DNA of 64,000 bases from an uncultured Bacteroides sp. (GTDB taxonomy: Bacteria; Bacteroidota; Bacteroidia; Bacteroidales; Bacteroidaceae): assembly GCA_949285075.1 (NCBI GenBank), contig CASDXF010000010.1:1-64000 (forward strand). The letters run 5' to 3'. The notes beneath the pieces were generated by a model that was not told the DNA's origin, did not search any database, and saw nothing but the letters and a program-made list of their open reading frames with translations. Within the stretch, counting starts at the first letter, position 1; every line of letters begins with the position of its first letter. The position numbers were made by a program, and so were the translations under genes. Below are positions 11,545 to 20,360 of this stretch, piece by piece.

Positions 11545-11552
11545 CGAAGATA
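11545..11552 (-). promoter_or_regulatory. Possible -7 box for the esterase gene
   Basis: The minus strand reads TATCTTCG, one base from TAnnTTTG, about 35 bp upstream of the ATG at 11510. No clear -33 element. Confidence 0.4.
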
Positions 11553-11603
11553 GCATTTTTCAGCTTATACAGTTCCTTTTTTCCTGTTATTTTTATATAA
11601 AAG

Positions 11604-11636
11604 TTGGACAGATAGCCGAATAATACAATATATTTG
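11604..11636 (+). promoter_or_regulatory. Promoter of the OmpA-like lipoprotein gene
   Basis: TATATTTG at 11629-11636 matches the -7 consensus, and TTGG at 11604-11607 lies 21 bp upstream as a -33-like element. The predicted leader is about 58 nt. Confidence 0.6.
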
Positions 11637-11701
11637 CAATGTTGTTTATCTTAATGGATAAACAAAAACCTAATTTATAAACATTTTAAATATTAGTCAT
11701 T

Positions 11702-12430
11702 ATGAAGAAGATGAATAGATTGAAAATCTCCGTTATCTTTATGAGTCTCCTCCTTGTATTCAGTGGATGTGCTAGCATGAGTAAAACCGGCAAAGGAGCA
11801 GCCATTGGAGGAGGATCCGGCGCCGCATTAGGCGCTATTTTAGGAGGAGTAATAGGTAAAGGCAAAGGGGCTGCTATTGGAGCTGCAGTAGGTACTGCGG
11901 TTGGCGCTGGAGCAGGAGCACTCATCGGCAAAAAAATGGATAAAGCAGCCGCTGAAGCGGAACAAATAGAAGGCGCACAAGTAGAACAAATAACTGACAA
12001 TAATGGACTTCAAGCTGTAAAAGTAACATTCGACTCAGGGATTCTTTTTGACACCGGAAATTCGTCTCTTGGATCCGCCGCAAAAGCTTCATTGAGCAAA
12101 TTTGCCAATAATGTACTAAATCAGAATCCTGATATGGATGTCACTATTTATGGTTATACAGATAACCAAGGATGGAAAAACAGCACTGCAGAGCAAAGCC
12201 AACAAAAGAACCTTAATCTTTCTCAAGAGCGAGCTCAAAGTGTATCCAGTTACTTATTAGGTTGCGGCGTTGCATCTAGCCAGATAAAAGCCGTGGAAGG
12301 AAAAGGAGAAAGCGACCCTGTAGCTAGCAACGACACAGCCGAAGGCCGCAAACAAAATCGCCGTGTAGAAGTCTACATTTATGCTAGCGAACAAATGATT
12401 CAAGATGCACAAGCAGCATCTTCAAACTAA
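11702..12430 (+). CDS. OmpA-family lipoprotein with glycine zipper
   Basis: This 242-residue protein has a lipoprotein signal with lipobox LVFSGCASM (Cys about residue 24), then a glycine-zipper stretch of alternating Gly and Ala (GGGSGAALGAILGGVIGKGK, about residues 36-55 and onward). The C-terminal OmpA domain carries the peptidoglycan-binding pattern YGYTDNQG, NLNLSQERAQSVSSYL and GRKQNRRVEVYI. It resembles E. coli YiaD and should tether the outer membrane to peptidoglycan. It has its own promoter and is followed by a strong hairpin, so it is probably transcribed alone. Confidence 0.9.
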   Translation: MKKMNRLKISVIFMSLLLVFSGCASMSKTGKGAAIGGGSGAALGAILGGVIGKGKGAAIGAAVGTAVGAGAGALIGKKMDKAAAEAEQIEGAQVEQITDNNGLQAVKVTFDSGILFDTGNSSLGSAAKASLSKFANNVLNQNPDMDVTIYGYTDNQGWKNSTAEQSQQKNLNLSQERAQSVSSYLLGCGVASSQIKAVEGKGESDPVASNDTAEGRKQNRRVEVYIYASEQMIQDAQAASSN

Positions 12431-12458
12431 GTATTCAATAAATAATCGCTATAACATT

Positions 12459-12515
12459 AAGAAGCCGCATCAGCTTTTTTATAAATATTGCAATCAATCC
12501 ATGATGCGGCTTCTT
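12459..12515 (+). terminator. Hairpin after the OmpA-like gene
   Basis: A perfect 14-bp inverted repeat has arms at 12459-12472 (AAGAAGCCGCATCA) and 12502-12515, with a 29-nt loop containing a T-run. The second arm is followed by TTTTAAT. It separates the lipoprotein gene from the DUF4251 gene. Confidence 0.6.
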
Positions 12516-12556
12516 TTAATAGAAAATCCAATATTATAAACCGCCTATATGAAAGT

Positions 12557-13057
12557 ATGAAAGCAAGAATACAAATATTAATAGCACTATTAGCAGGATT
12601 CACTATTGCCTCTGAATCATTTGCACAAGAGAAAAAAAAGAATACCACATCAACAATAGAGATGGTAAAACAAGAGATCGCCTCTCAAAGCTACAAGATT
12701 AACATAAGCACCGCCCTCCCTATGCAAGGACGAAACATCCCATTAACTTCGCCTTATTTTTTAGAAATAAAAAATGATACTGTCATCTCTCATTTGCCTT
12801 ATTTTGGAAGGGCATATCGCATTCCGTATGATGGAGGAGACGGACTGGATTTCAAGGCCCAACTAAAAGATTATACTGTCGACACAGACAAGAAGGGGAA
12901 TATTCAAATTAAATTTTCCACCAGAACGATAGAAGACCTTTTTGAATATAGAATCAAAATTTATGATAATGGTTCTTCAAACATTGACGTATCGATGCAA
13001 AATCGACAAGGCATAAGTTTTATTGGAGATATGGAATTGGACAAACAGAAAAAATAG
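12557..13057 (+). CDS. DUF4251 domain-containing secreted protein
   Basis: The start chosen is the ATG at 12557, which gives 166 residues and places a signal peptide (MKARIQILIALLAGFTIASE) at the N-terminus. An upstream in-frame ATG at 12488 falls inside the terminator hairpin and adds residues that do not look like a signal. The mature protein has the DUF4251 pattern SHLPYFGRAYRIPYDGGDGL. This family is nearly confined to Bacteroidetes and has no known function. The product should be periplasmic or surface-exposed. It ends 40 bp before the convergent TRIC-like gene. Confidence 0.82.
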   Translation: MKARIQILIALLAGFTIASESFAQEKKKNTTSTIEMVKQEIASQSYKINISTALPMQGRNIPLTSPYFLEIKNDTVISHLPYFGRAYRIPYDGGDGLDFKAQLKDYTVDTDKKGNIQIKFSTRTIEDLFEYRIKIYDNGSSNIDVSMQNRQGISFIGDMELDKQKK

Positions 13058-13097
13058 GACGTAAAAGGATCGCTTCCTTGACTATTCTAATACTAAT

Positions 13098-13706
13098 CTA
13101 ACGATCATCATTCTTCAATGTAGGCAGACAAATATGAAACCTTACCGCTAGGATACGAGTCATAAAGACAGCCGTTCCTCCTAACAATTGACACACATAA
13201 GGCTGTACGCCAACAATAGCGCACAGCCAATACATTACCCCGCCCGCCACACAAGCCATAGCGTATATTTCCTTGCGGAAAATTAACGGAATTTCATTAA
13301 TAAGTACGTCTCTAATTACTCCTCCCGCAGCTCCCGTTATGCTCCCCATAATAATAGCTACCCAAAAAGGATATCCTAATGAAAGGCTTTTGCCCACCCC
13401 GACTACCGTAAACAATGACAAACCAATCGCATCGAATATAAAGAACGTATTGTTTAGCCGTATCAGCGATTTACCGAAAAGAATGACCCACAATAAAGCC
13501 AATGCGGTACATATTACATAAATAGGATTCAGCATCCACGCAGGAGTTATACCAAATAAAATATCACGTATAGTCCCTCCACCGATAGCCGTAACAAAAC
13601 CTACCACATACGCTCCGAACCAATCGAAACGCTTCGCAGAAGCCAATCGAATGCCACTTATGGCAAATGCGAATGTACCTATAAAATCAAGAATCTGCAC
13701 AAACAT
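13098..13706 (-). CDS. TRIC/YicG-type channel family membrane protein (UPF0126)
   Basis: This 202-residue protein has about six to seven membrane helices in two repeats. Each repeat carries the hallmark Gly-rich kink followed by Arg-Asp: GFVTAIGGGTIRDILFG and GSITGAAGGVIRDVLINEIP. Prokaryotic members form trimeric cation channels and some have been annotated as glycine transporters, so the transported ion or solute is uncertain. It is monocistronic and divergent from the DUF5686 gene across a 599-bp gap. Confidence 0.88.
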   Translation of the reverse strand: MFVQILDFIGTFAFAISGIRLASAKRFDWFGAYVVGFVTAIGGGTIRDILFGITPAWMLNPIYVICTALALLWVILFGKSLIRLNNTFFIFDAIGLSLFTVVGVGKSLSLGYPFWVAIIMGSITGAAGGVIRDVLINEIPLIFRKEIYAMACVAGGVMYWLCAIVGVQPYVCQLLGGTAVFMTRILAVRFHICLPTLKNDDR

Positions 13707-13840
13707 AGGCCTGAGATTTTTCTATGCAAAGAAACGAATAAATTTATTAGTTTGTACAGTTTCTTAAGAGCTAAATCACTTAAACGCAAAAATTAAACAA
13801 GTTCTTAGTTTGGGGAGTCTCTTTTTCGAGTACGCCTTTT

Positions 13841-13926
13841 CTTGTACAAGAACCCGCTGACTCTTATACATCAATCATTCAATTCTTGTACAACATCCGC
13901 CCGCTTCTTGTACATCGACAGAGAGC
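13841..13926. repeat. Array B: four 22-bp-phased units, core CTTGTACA
   Basis: Cores TGTACA, TATACA, TGTACA and TGTACA start at 13843, 13865, 13887 and 13909, exactly 22 bp apart. The first unit extends to the perfect palindrome CTTGTACAAG. The 12-14 bases between cores share no sequence. The array lies in the 599-bp divergent gap 13707-14305. The rest of that gap has a small hairpin (AGCCTG at 13947-13952 with CAGGCT at 13958-13963) and no credible gene. Confidence 0.85.
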
Positions 13927-14276
13927 GCCGCATTGAACCAACGTGAAGCCTGAACAACAGGCTATAAAAGAGATCAAGAGCCCTTCAAAAGTCCTCCAGA
14001 AAAGACCGTTAAATGAAGAAGCCCCAAAAAGCGTGGAGAGTCATATACGATAGACGTGTATGAGTGCGTTCCAATTCTTTATTGCATGATACGGGAGAAA
14101 CGAAAAAAATCAAGGAATTCACCCCGATTTTTCTCGTCTTCCCAACCCATATATAAGGATATAGGAAGAAAGAAATCATTATGAAACACTCACTTTGCCC
14201 GCGCATGGCACATGTAAAGAACAAAAAACTATGAGTAAAAAAAGTTATATCATCTCTTATACTTATAGCAAATCAC

Positions 14277-14284
14277 TAACTTCG
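14277..14284 (+). promoter_or_regulatory. Possible -7 box for the DUF5686 gene
   Basis: TAACTTCG, one base from TAnnTTTG, ends 21 bp before the ATG at 14306. No clear -33 element. Confidence 0.4.
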
Positions 14285-14305
14285 CGACCGGTATCTGCAT
14301 AATTT

Positions 14306-16876
14306 ATGAAACAACGGTATTACAGAATCATAATATTGTTCTTACTCGTATTGATTGCTCCGGACTTTTTCGCCCAACAAATCAAGGGAGTAGTAACAGA
14401 CTCCGTAACAAATGAGCCCTTGATGTATGTCTCGGTGCAATTTCAGGACAACAAAGGTACAGGCGCCGTAACAAACATTGACGGAGAATATAAACTGGGA
14501 GCCAGAAACAAGGAAGGAATTTTAATCTTTTCTTCTATTGGATACGTTACGAAAAGCGTAAAAGTCAATCCCGGAGCGCAAACCATCAACGTACAGTTAT
14601 CGCCTGATAACGTATTGCTAGAGCAGGTTGTAATAAAGCCCAAAAAGGAAAAGTATTCACGAAAGAACAATCCTGCGGTTGAGTTTATGAAGAAGGTCAT
14701 TGCGCATAAGAAGGCTCAAGTCTTGGAAGAAAACGATTTTTATCAGTACAACAAGTACGAGAAAATGAAAATGTCCATCAATGACCTGACTCCGGAGAAA
14801 TTGGAAAAAGGCATATACAAGAAGTACGCTTTCCTAAAGGACCAAGTGGAAGTGTCGGAAACGACAAAGAAGCTGATACTGCCCATCTCGATACAGGAAA
14901 CGGCCTCGCAGACCATCTTCAGGAAAGACCCTGAAAGCAAAAAGACCATCATCAAAGGAAAAAACTCGAACGGTATAGACGAATTCTTCTCTACCGGAGA
15001 TATGTTAGGAACGGTGCTGAAGGACGTATTCGCCGACATCAACATCTACGACAACGAAATCAGGCTGTTACAGCAGCGGTTCGTCAGCCCCATAGGGGAC
15101 AACGCCATCGCCTTCTATAAATACTACCTGATGGATACCATCATGGTGAACAACCGTGAGTGCGTTCATCTGAGCTTCGTGCCCCAAAACTCGCAGGACT
15201 TCGGATTCTCGGGACACTTGTACGTGTTGAAGGACTCAACCTATGCCGTGCAAAGATGTACGATGAACCTCCCGAAGAAAAGTGGGGTGAACTTCGTCAA
15301 TAGCATGGACATAGTGCAGCAGTACGAGCAGCTGCCTAACGGCAACTGGGTACTGGCCGACGACAACATGACCGTGGAGCTTTCGTGGAACAAGAAGGAT
15401 AACCCGGCGTTCAGCCTGCAAGTGGAGCGTACAACGAAATATACCGAGTACAGCTTCGACCCTATCGAACAACGGCTGTTCCGCCTGAAAGGAGACGTCA
15501 TCAAGGAAGCGGACATGCTCTCGAAGAGCGACGAGTATTGGGCGGAAGTAAGGCAGGTTCCACTGACCAAGACCGAGAGCACAATGGACATATTCGTCAA
15601 CCGGTTGGAGCAGATACCGGGATTCAAATATGTGCTGTTCGGAGCCAAAGCCTTAATAGAGAACTTCGTGGAGACCGATAACCCCAGTAAGGTAGACATA
15701 GGGCCGGTGAACACGATGATATCGAGCAACTATATTGACGGTACACGCTTCAGGCTGAGCGCCATGACGACGGCCAACCTAAATAAGCACTGGTTCCTGA
15801 ACGGGTACGGGGCCTACGGACTGAAGGACCATAAGTGGAAGTACAGCGGTACGTTGACCTATTCATTCAACCCGAGGGATTATGTCGTGTGGGAGTTCCC
15901 CAAGCACTATATCTCCGCTACATACAGCTACGACGTGATGTCGCCGATGGACAAGTTCCTATTCACGGACAAGGACAACGTATTCCTGTCGCTAAAGACA
16001 ACGACGGTAGACCAAATGTCTTATATGCGCGACGCGATTATCAACTACGAACTGGAGGGACAGAACGGATTCGGCGTGAAGGCGATGCTTCGCCACCGGA
16101 ACGACGAGCCGTGCGGAAAGCTAGAGTATCTGAAAAACGACGCACAGCAAACGAAGGTGCACGACATCACCACGGCCGAGGCCAGTCTGACCCTGCGCTA
16201 CGCTCCGGGAGAGTCGTTCGTAAACTCAAAGCAGCGCCGAATCCCCGTGACGCTGGACGCTCCGATTCTGACCCTGACGCACACAACGGGCATAAAGGGC
16301 GTATTGGGCAGCGACTACAACTTCCACCGGACGGAAGCGAGCTTCTGGAAGCGTTTTTGGCTGCCCTCGTCGTGGGGAAAGGTGGACTGTAGCCTGAAGG
16401 CGGGGGCCGTATGGAACACCGTACCCTTCCCGCTGCTGATTCTGCCGGAAGCCAACCTTTCGTACATTACGCAACGGGAAACGTTCTGTTTGATTAATAA
16501 CATGGAGTTCCTGAATGACCGCTTCGCTTCGCTTTCGCTATCATACGACATGAACGGGAAGCTGTTCAACAGGATTCCGCTGCTGAAGAATCTGAAGTGG
16601 AGGGAGATGTTCCGCGTAAGGGCCTTATGGGGAACCCTGACGGACAAGAACAATCCGTTCAAGAGCAGCAATCCGGATTTGTTCCGCTTCCCGACGCGCG
16701 ACGGAAAGTACACGAGCTTCGTCATGGACCCCAAAGTCCCCTATATCGAGGGAAGCGTGGGAATCTACAACATATTCAAGCTGCTTCACATTGAGTACGT
16801 ACACCGTTTCACCTACCGCGATAATCCCGGCATAAACAAGAACGGCATACGCTTCATGGTATTAATGGTATTCTGA
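14306..16876 (+). CDS. DUF5686 outer-membrane protein with carboxypeptidase-regulatory-like domain
   Basis: This 856-residue protein starts with a signal peptide (IIILFLLVLIAPDFFAQQ) and a CarboxypepD_reg-like beta-sandwich (GVVTDSVTNEPLMYVSVQF to about residue 110), the N-terminal module shared with SusC-type TonB receptors. The rest fits DUF5686, predicted to end in an outer-membrane beta-barrel (alternating aromatic strands to the C-terminal GIRFMVLMVF). No plug domain is visible, so it is not a TonB receptor. Function is unknown. Base composition shifts within the gene: a hand-counted line at 14341 is about 43% GC and one at 16261 about 55%. rarA starts 9 bp after its stop, suggesting one transcript. 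Confidence 0.85.
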   Translation: MKQRYYRIIILFLLVLIAPDFFAQQIKGVVTDSVTNEPLMYVSVQFQDNKGTGAVTNIDGEYKLGARNKEGILIFSSIGYVTKSVKVNPGAQTINVQLSPDNVLLEQVVIKPKKEKYSRKNNPAVEFMKKVIAHKKAQVLEENDFYQYNKYEKMKMSINDLTPEKLEKGIYKKYAFLKDQVEVSETTKKLILPISIQETASQTIFRKDPESKKTIIKGKNSNGIDEFFSTGDMLGTVLKDVFADINIYDNEIRLLQQRFVSPIGDNAIAFYKYYLMDTIMVNNRECVHLSFVPQNSQDFGFSGHLYVLKDSTYAVQRCTMNLPKKSGVNFVNSMDIVQQYEQLPNGNWVLADDNMTVELSWNKKDNPAFSLQVERTTKYTEYSFDPIEQRLFRLKGDVIKEADMLSKSDEYWAEVRQVPLTKTESTMDIFVNRLEQIPGFKYVLFGAKALIENFVETDNPSKVDIGPVNTMISSNYIDGTRFRLSAMTTANLNKHWFLNGYGAYGLKDHKWKYSGTLTYSFNPRDYVVWEFPKHYISATYSYDVMSPMDKFLFTDKDNVFLSLKTTTVDQMSYMRDAIINYELEGQNGFGVKAMLRHRNDEPCGKLEYLKNDAQQTKVHDITTAEASLTLRYAPGESFVNSKQRRIPVTLDAPILTLTHTTGIKGVLGSDYNFHRTEASFWKRFWLPSSWGKVDCSLKAGAVWNTVPFPLLILPEANLSYITQRETFCLINNMEFLNDRFASLSLSYDMNGKLFNRIPLLKNLKWREMFRVRALWGTLTDKNNPFKSSNPDLFRFPTRDGKYTSFVMDPKVPYIEGSVGIYNIFKLLHIEYVHRFTYRDNPGINKNGIRFMVLMVF

Positions 16877-16885
16877 AAAAGACCT

Positions 16886-18157
16886 ATGAAACCCTTAGCT
16901 GAACGCTTAAGGCCGAAGACGCTCGACGAGTACATCGGCCAGAAACACCTCGTAGGCCCGGGCGCGGTGCTGCGCAAGATGATTGACTCGGGCCGCATCT
17001 CCTCCTTTATCCTCTGGGGACCTCCCGGAGTGGGAAAGACGACTTTGGCGCAAATCATAGCGAACAAACTGGAGACGCCCTTTTACACGCTGAGCGCCGT
17101 TACTTCGGGCGTGAAGGAGGTACGTGAGGTCATCGACAAGGCTAAGGGAAACCGCTTCTTCACGCAGGCCAGTCCCATACTGTTTATCGACGAGATTCAC
17201 CGCTTCAGCAAGTCGCAGCAGGACTCGCTGCTAGGCGCGGTGGAGCAGGGCACGGTGACGCTCATCGGGGCCACGACGGAAAATCCCTCGTTCGAGGTCA
17301 TCAGGCCGCTGCTGTCCCGTTGTCAGCTCTACACGCTCAAGCCGTTGGAGAAGGACGACCTATTGGAGCTTCTGCATCGGGCGGTGACCACGGACACGCT
17401 GCTCAGGGAACGCCGGATAGAGCTTAGGGAGACGACGGCCATGCTGCGCTTCTCGGGCGGAGACGCTCGCAAGCTGCTCAACATCCTTGAGCTTGTGGTG
17501 GAAGCGGAAGCGGGCGACGACGTAATCGTCACGGACGCACTGGTCAGCGAACGCCTGCAAGAGAACCCTCTGGCCTATGACAAGGACGGCGAGATGCACT
17601 ACGACATCATATCGGCCTTCATCAAGTCCATACGCGGAAGCGACCCCGACGGAGCCATCTACTGGCTCGCGAGGATGGTGGAGGGCGGAGAAGACCCAAA
17701 GTTCATAGCCCGTCGCCTCGTCATATCGGCCGCCGAGGACATTGGCTTAGCCAACCCGAACGCCTTGCTCATGGCCAACGCCTGCTTCGACGCAGTGAAC
17801 AAGATAGGTTGGCCCGAAGGAAGAATCCCTTTGGCCGAGGCCACGATATATTTGGCCACGAGCCCGAAGAGCAACTCGGCTTACATGGCGATTGGCGAGG
17901 CGCTGGAGATGGTCAGGGCTACGGGGAATCTGCCCGTCCCCCTGCATCTGCGCAACGCGCCTACGCAGCTGATGCGCCAACTGGGGTACGGAAAGGAGTA
18001 CAAGTACGCTCACGATTTCGAGGGGCACTTTGTGAAGCAGCAGTTCCTGCCTGACGAGCTGAAGGACGCGCGCATCTGGAAACCGCAGGATAACGCGGCG
18101 GAGAAGAAGCACGCCGAGCGGATGCGGCAACTGTGGGGAGACCGTTTCGAGGAGTAG
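16886..18157 (+). CDS. rarA: Replication-associated recombination protein A (RarA/MgsA AAA ATPase)
   Basis: This 423-residue protein is a clamp-loader-type AAA+ ATPase that acts at stalled replication forks. It starts KPLAERLRPKTLDEYIGQKH, with Walker A GPPGVGKTT, Walker B FIDEIHRFSK, sensor 1 GATTENPSFEV, and the C-terminal RarA-specific part containing HYDIISAFIKSIRGSDPDGA and GLANPNALLMANACFDA. Length is normal. It follows the DUF5686 gene by 9 bp. No terminator hairpin is obvious directly after its stop. Confidence 0.96.
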   Translation: MKPLAERLRPKTLDEYIGQKHLVGPGAVLRKMIDSGRISSFILWGPPGVGKTTLAQIIANKLETPFYTLSAVTSGVKEVREVIDKAKGNRFFTQASPILFIDEIHRFSKSQQDSLLGAVEQGTVTLIGATTENPSFEVIRPLLSRCQLYTLKPLEKDDLLELLHRAVTTDTLLRERRIELRETTAMLRFSGGDARKLLNILELVVEAEAGDDVIVTDALVSERLQENPLAYDKDGEMHYDIISAFIKSIRGSDPDGAIYWLARMVEGGEDPKFIARRLVISAAEDIGLANPNALLMANACFDAVNKIGWPEGRIPLAEATIYLATSPKSNSAYMAIGEALEMVRATGNLPVPLHLRNAPTQLMRQLGYGKEYKYAHDFEGHFVKQQFLPDELKDARIWKPQDNAAEKKHAERMRQLWGDRFEE

Positions 18158-18279
18158 CGCACGGCTGTCGCGAAGAGTCCGTTCGACGTTCAAAATATCT
18201 TACAACTGAAGCCTATTTCACCCTATTTTCCGTCGATTTGTAACTATCTGATTATCAATAGGCATTAAGAAGACAAAAA

Positions 18280-18360
18280 TTCCCTGCGCAGACTTTTCAA
18301 ATTCCCTGCGCAGACAATTTAAATTCTCTGCGCAGGGAATTTCAACTCTCTTATAAGAGA
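18280..18360. repeat. Array C: four 22-bp-phased palindromes, CTGCGCAG x3 then a different one
   Basis: CTGCGCAG occurs at 18284, 18306 and 18328 with symmetry centres 18287.5, 18309.5 and 18331.5. The next centre 22 bp on (18353.5) is occupied by an unrelated perfect palindrome, TCTCTTATAAGAGA (18347-18360). A half-phase palindrome AATTTAAATT is centred at 18320.5, exactly 11 bp from its neighbours. It lies in the 391-bp gap 18158-18548 between rarA and the cyd operon promoter. I see no gene in that gap. Confidence 0.88.
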
Positions 18361-18484
18361 ATTTTTATATAGTGCGAATAATATTTACAATCCATCCTAC
18401 CCTTTCCGACTTCCGCACGCAATGAGAAGCGGCCCGAAGCGGTGAGCGTCCGCCCTCTCCCGGCATTAAAAACGGCGCGTCCCG

Positions 18485-18514
18485 TTGGCTTTCTCAAAAA
18501 TTAGCGTATATTTG
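18485..18514 (+). promoter_or_regulatory. Promoter of the DUF4492-cydAB operon
   Basis: TATATTTG at 18507-18514 matches the -7 consensus. TTGG at 18485-18488 lies 18 bp upstream as a -33-like element. The predicted leader to the ATG at 18549 is about 27 nt. Confidence 0.6.
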
Positions 18515-18548
18515 TAGGCGGTAACGCACGTTAAAGGTATCGCCGTCT

Positions 18549-18794
18549 ATGAGGAAACTGCTGCTCGGTATATGGAATTTCTATCTTGAAGGCTTTCGCG
18601 GCATGACGCTGGGGCGCACGCTGTGGGCGCTCGTCATCGTGAAACTTCTCGTCATGTTCCTCATACTGAAAATCTTCTTCTTCCCCGACTTCTTAGGCTC
18701 CTATCCCACGGCGAAGGAGAAGGGAGACTACGTGCGCGGCGAGCTGATTCGGCGCGCGGCGGCACGGGACACAATTGAAAGTACACATTATTAA
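18549..18794 (+). CDS. DUF4492 small membrane protein of the cyd operon
   Basis: This 81-residue protein has the DUF4492 pattern: a basic amphipathic start (LLGIWNFYLEGFRGMTLGRT) and one membrane helix (LWALVIVKLLVMFLILKIFF). In Bacteroidetes it regularly precedes cydA. By size and position it may be a functional counterpart of the small CydX/CydH-type subunits of cytochrome bd, but there is no sequence similarity to those that I can see. It ends 12 bp before cydA. Confidence 0.85.
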   Translation: MRKLLLGIWNFYLEGFRGMTLGRTLWALVIVKLLVMFLILKIFFFPDFLGSYPTAKEKGDYVRGELIRRAAARDTIESTHY

Positions 18795-18806
18795 TATCGC
18801 ACCGCT

Positions 18807-20351
18807 ATGATTGACAGCATCGACACATCGCTAATTGACTGGTCACGGGCCCAGTTCGCCATGACCGCCATCTACCATTGGCTTTTCGTGCCCCTTACGT
18901 TAGGCTTGGCCGTGATAATGGGCATAATGGAGACTTTGTACTACCGTACGGGAAATGAGTTCTGGAAGCGTACGGCGCAGTTCTGGATGAAGCTGTTCGG
19001 CGTTAACTTCGCCGTCGGCGTGGCCACGGGACTGATTCTTGAGTTTGAGTTCGGCACGAACTGGAGCAACTATTCGTGGTTCGTGGGCGACATATTCGGT
19101 GCCCCGCTCGCCATAGAGGGCATCTTGGCCTTCTTCATGGAGGCTACGTTCGTGGCCGTTATGTTCTTCGGATGGGAAAAGGTGAGCAAGCGGTTTCACC
19201 TACTGTCCACTTGGCTCACGGGGCTTGGGGCTACCATCTCCGCTTGGTGGATTCTGGTGGCCAATGCTTGGATGCAGCACCCCGTGGGCATGGCGTTCAA
19301 TCCGGACACGATGCGCAACGAGATGGTCGACTTTTGGCAGGTGGCCACCTCGCCCGTGGCGGTCAACAAGTTCCTGCACACGGTACTCTCGGGATGGGTA
19401 CTGGGGGCCATTTTCGTCATAGGCGTAAGCTGTTGGTATCTGCTGAAAGGGCGCAACCGGAGGTTCGCCGTGGCCAGTGTGAAGGTGGCCGCCGTCTTCG
19501 GCTTAGCGGCCTCGCTGCTCTCCGCATGGACCGGCGACGGCTCGGGCTATCACGTCGCCCAGACGCAGCCCATGAAGCTCGCGGCCGTGGAGGGCTTGTA
19601 CGAGGGCGGCGAAGGCGTGGGACTTGTAGCCGTGGGCGCGCTGAATCCGGAGAAGAAGCGGTACGACGACGGCGTGGAACCGTTCCTCTTCCGCGTGGAG
19701 ATACCGGGATTCCTCTCGCTGCTCGCTGAGCGTGATGCGGACGCCTATGTGCCGGGCATCGCCGACCTCATCGAGGGAGGATACCCGCAGAAGGACGGTA
19801 CGGCGGCGCTATCGGCCGAGGAGAAGATGGAGCGGGGCAGAAAGGCCATCGCCGCCCTCGCCGACTACCAGTCGTGCAAGGAGAAGGGCGACGGGCAAGG
19901 GGCGAGCGCGGCCCGCGACACGCTGGAGGCCAATATGCCCTACTTCGGCTACGGATACGTTAAGGACGCGGGCGAGCTTGTCCCCAACGTTCCGCTGAAC
20001 TTCTACGCGTTCCGCGTGATGGTGATACTGGGCGGATACTTCATCCTCTTCTTCGCCGTGGCGCTTTTCCTCGCATACCGCAGAGACTTGTCCCGTGCCC
20101 GTTGGATGCACGTCCTCGCCCTACTGACCATTCCCTTAGGCTACCTCGCCGGGCAAGCGGGATGGGTCGTGGCCGAGTGCGGACGGCAGCCGTGGGCCAT
20201 ACAGGAGATGCTGCCCACCGCGGTAGCCGTGTCCAGACTGGACGCGGGCTCCGTGCGGACGACTTTCTTCATTTTCCTGTTCTTGTTCACGGTCATGTTG
20301 GCCGCGGGCATCAGAATCATGATAAGCACTATTAAGAAACATCATTTTTAA
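18807..20351 (+). CDS. cydA: Cytochrome bd ubiquinol oxidase subunit I
   Basis: This 514-residue inner-membrane protein oxidises quinol and reduces O2 to water. Haem ligands and channel residues are in place: His24 in MTAIYHWLFVP (haem b595 side), a conserved His in VNKFLHTVLSGWVLG and Met in FYAFRVMVILGG (haem b558), and the Glu pair in AIEGILAFFMEATF. The periplasmic Q-loop region (about residues 260-385) is long and charged. It supports microaerobic respiration, known in Bacteroides as nanaerobic growth. It lies 9 bp before cydB. Confidence 0.97.
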   Translation: MIDSIDTSLIDWSRAQFAMTAIYHWLFVPLTLGLAVIMGIMETLYYRTGNEFWKRTAQFWMKLFGVNFAVGVATGLILEFEFGTNWSNYSWFVGDIFGAPLAIEGILAFFMEATFVAVMFFGWEKVSKRFHLLSTWLTGLGATISAWWILVANAWMQHPVGMAFNPDTMRNEMVDFWQVATSPVAVNKFLHTVLSGWVLGAIFVIGVSCWYLLKGRNRRFAVASVKVAAVFGLAASLLSAWTGDGSGYHVAQTQPMKLAAVEGLYEGGEGVGLVAVGALNPEKKRYDDGVEPFLFRVEIPGFLSLLAERDADAYVPGIADLIEGGYPQKDGTAALSAEEKMERGRKAIAALADYQSCKEKGDGQGASAARDTLEANMPYFGYGYVKDAGELVPNVPLNFYAFRVMVILGGYFILFFAVALFLAYRRDLSRARWMHVLALLTIPLGYLAGQAGWVVAECGRQPWAIQEMLPTAVAVSRLDAGSVRTTFFIFLFLFTVMLAAGIRIMISTIKKHHF

Positions 20352-20360
20352 ATATCGGCT

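Noticed and set aside
13841..13926. CRISPR array, because short conserved cores alternate with variable spacers
   Set aside because: Conserved part is only 8-10 bp and the variable part 12-14 bp, far below CRISPR sizes, and no cas genes are in the window.
14009..14224. 71-codon minus-strand open frame in the gap before the DUF5686 gene
   Set aside because: No family resemblance, no promoter or neighbouring support.
15835..16392. 185-codon plus-strand open frame inside the DUF5686 gene
   Set aside because: Out-of-frame, very Arg/Gly-rich product typical of a shadow frame in GC-rich DNA.
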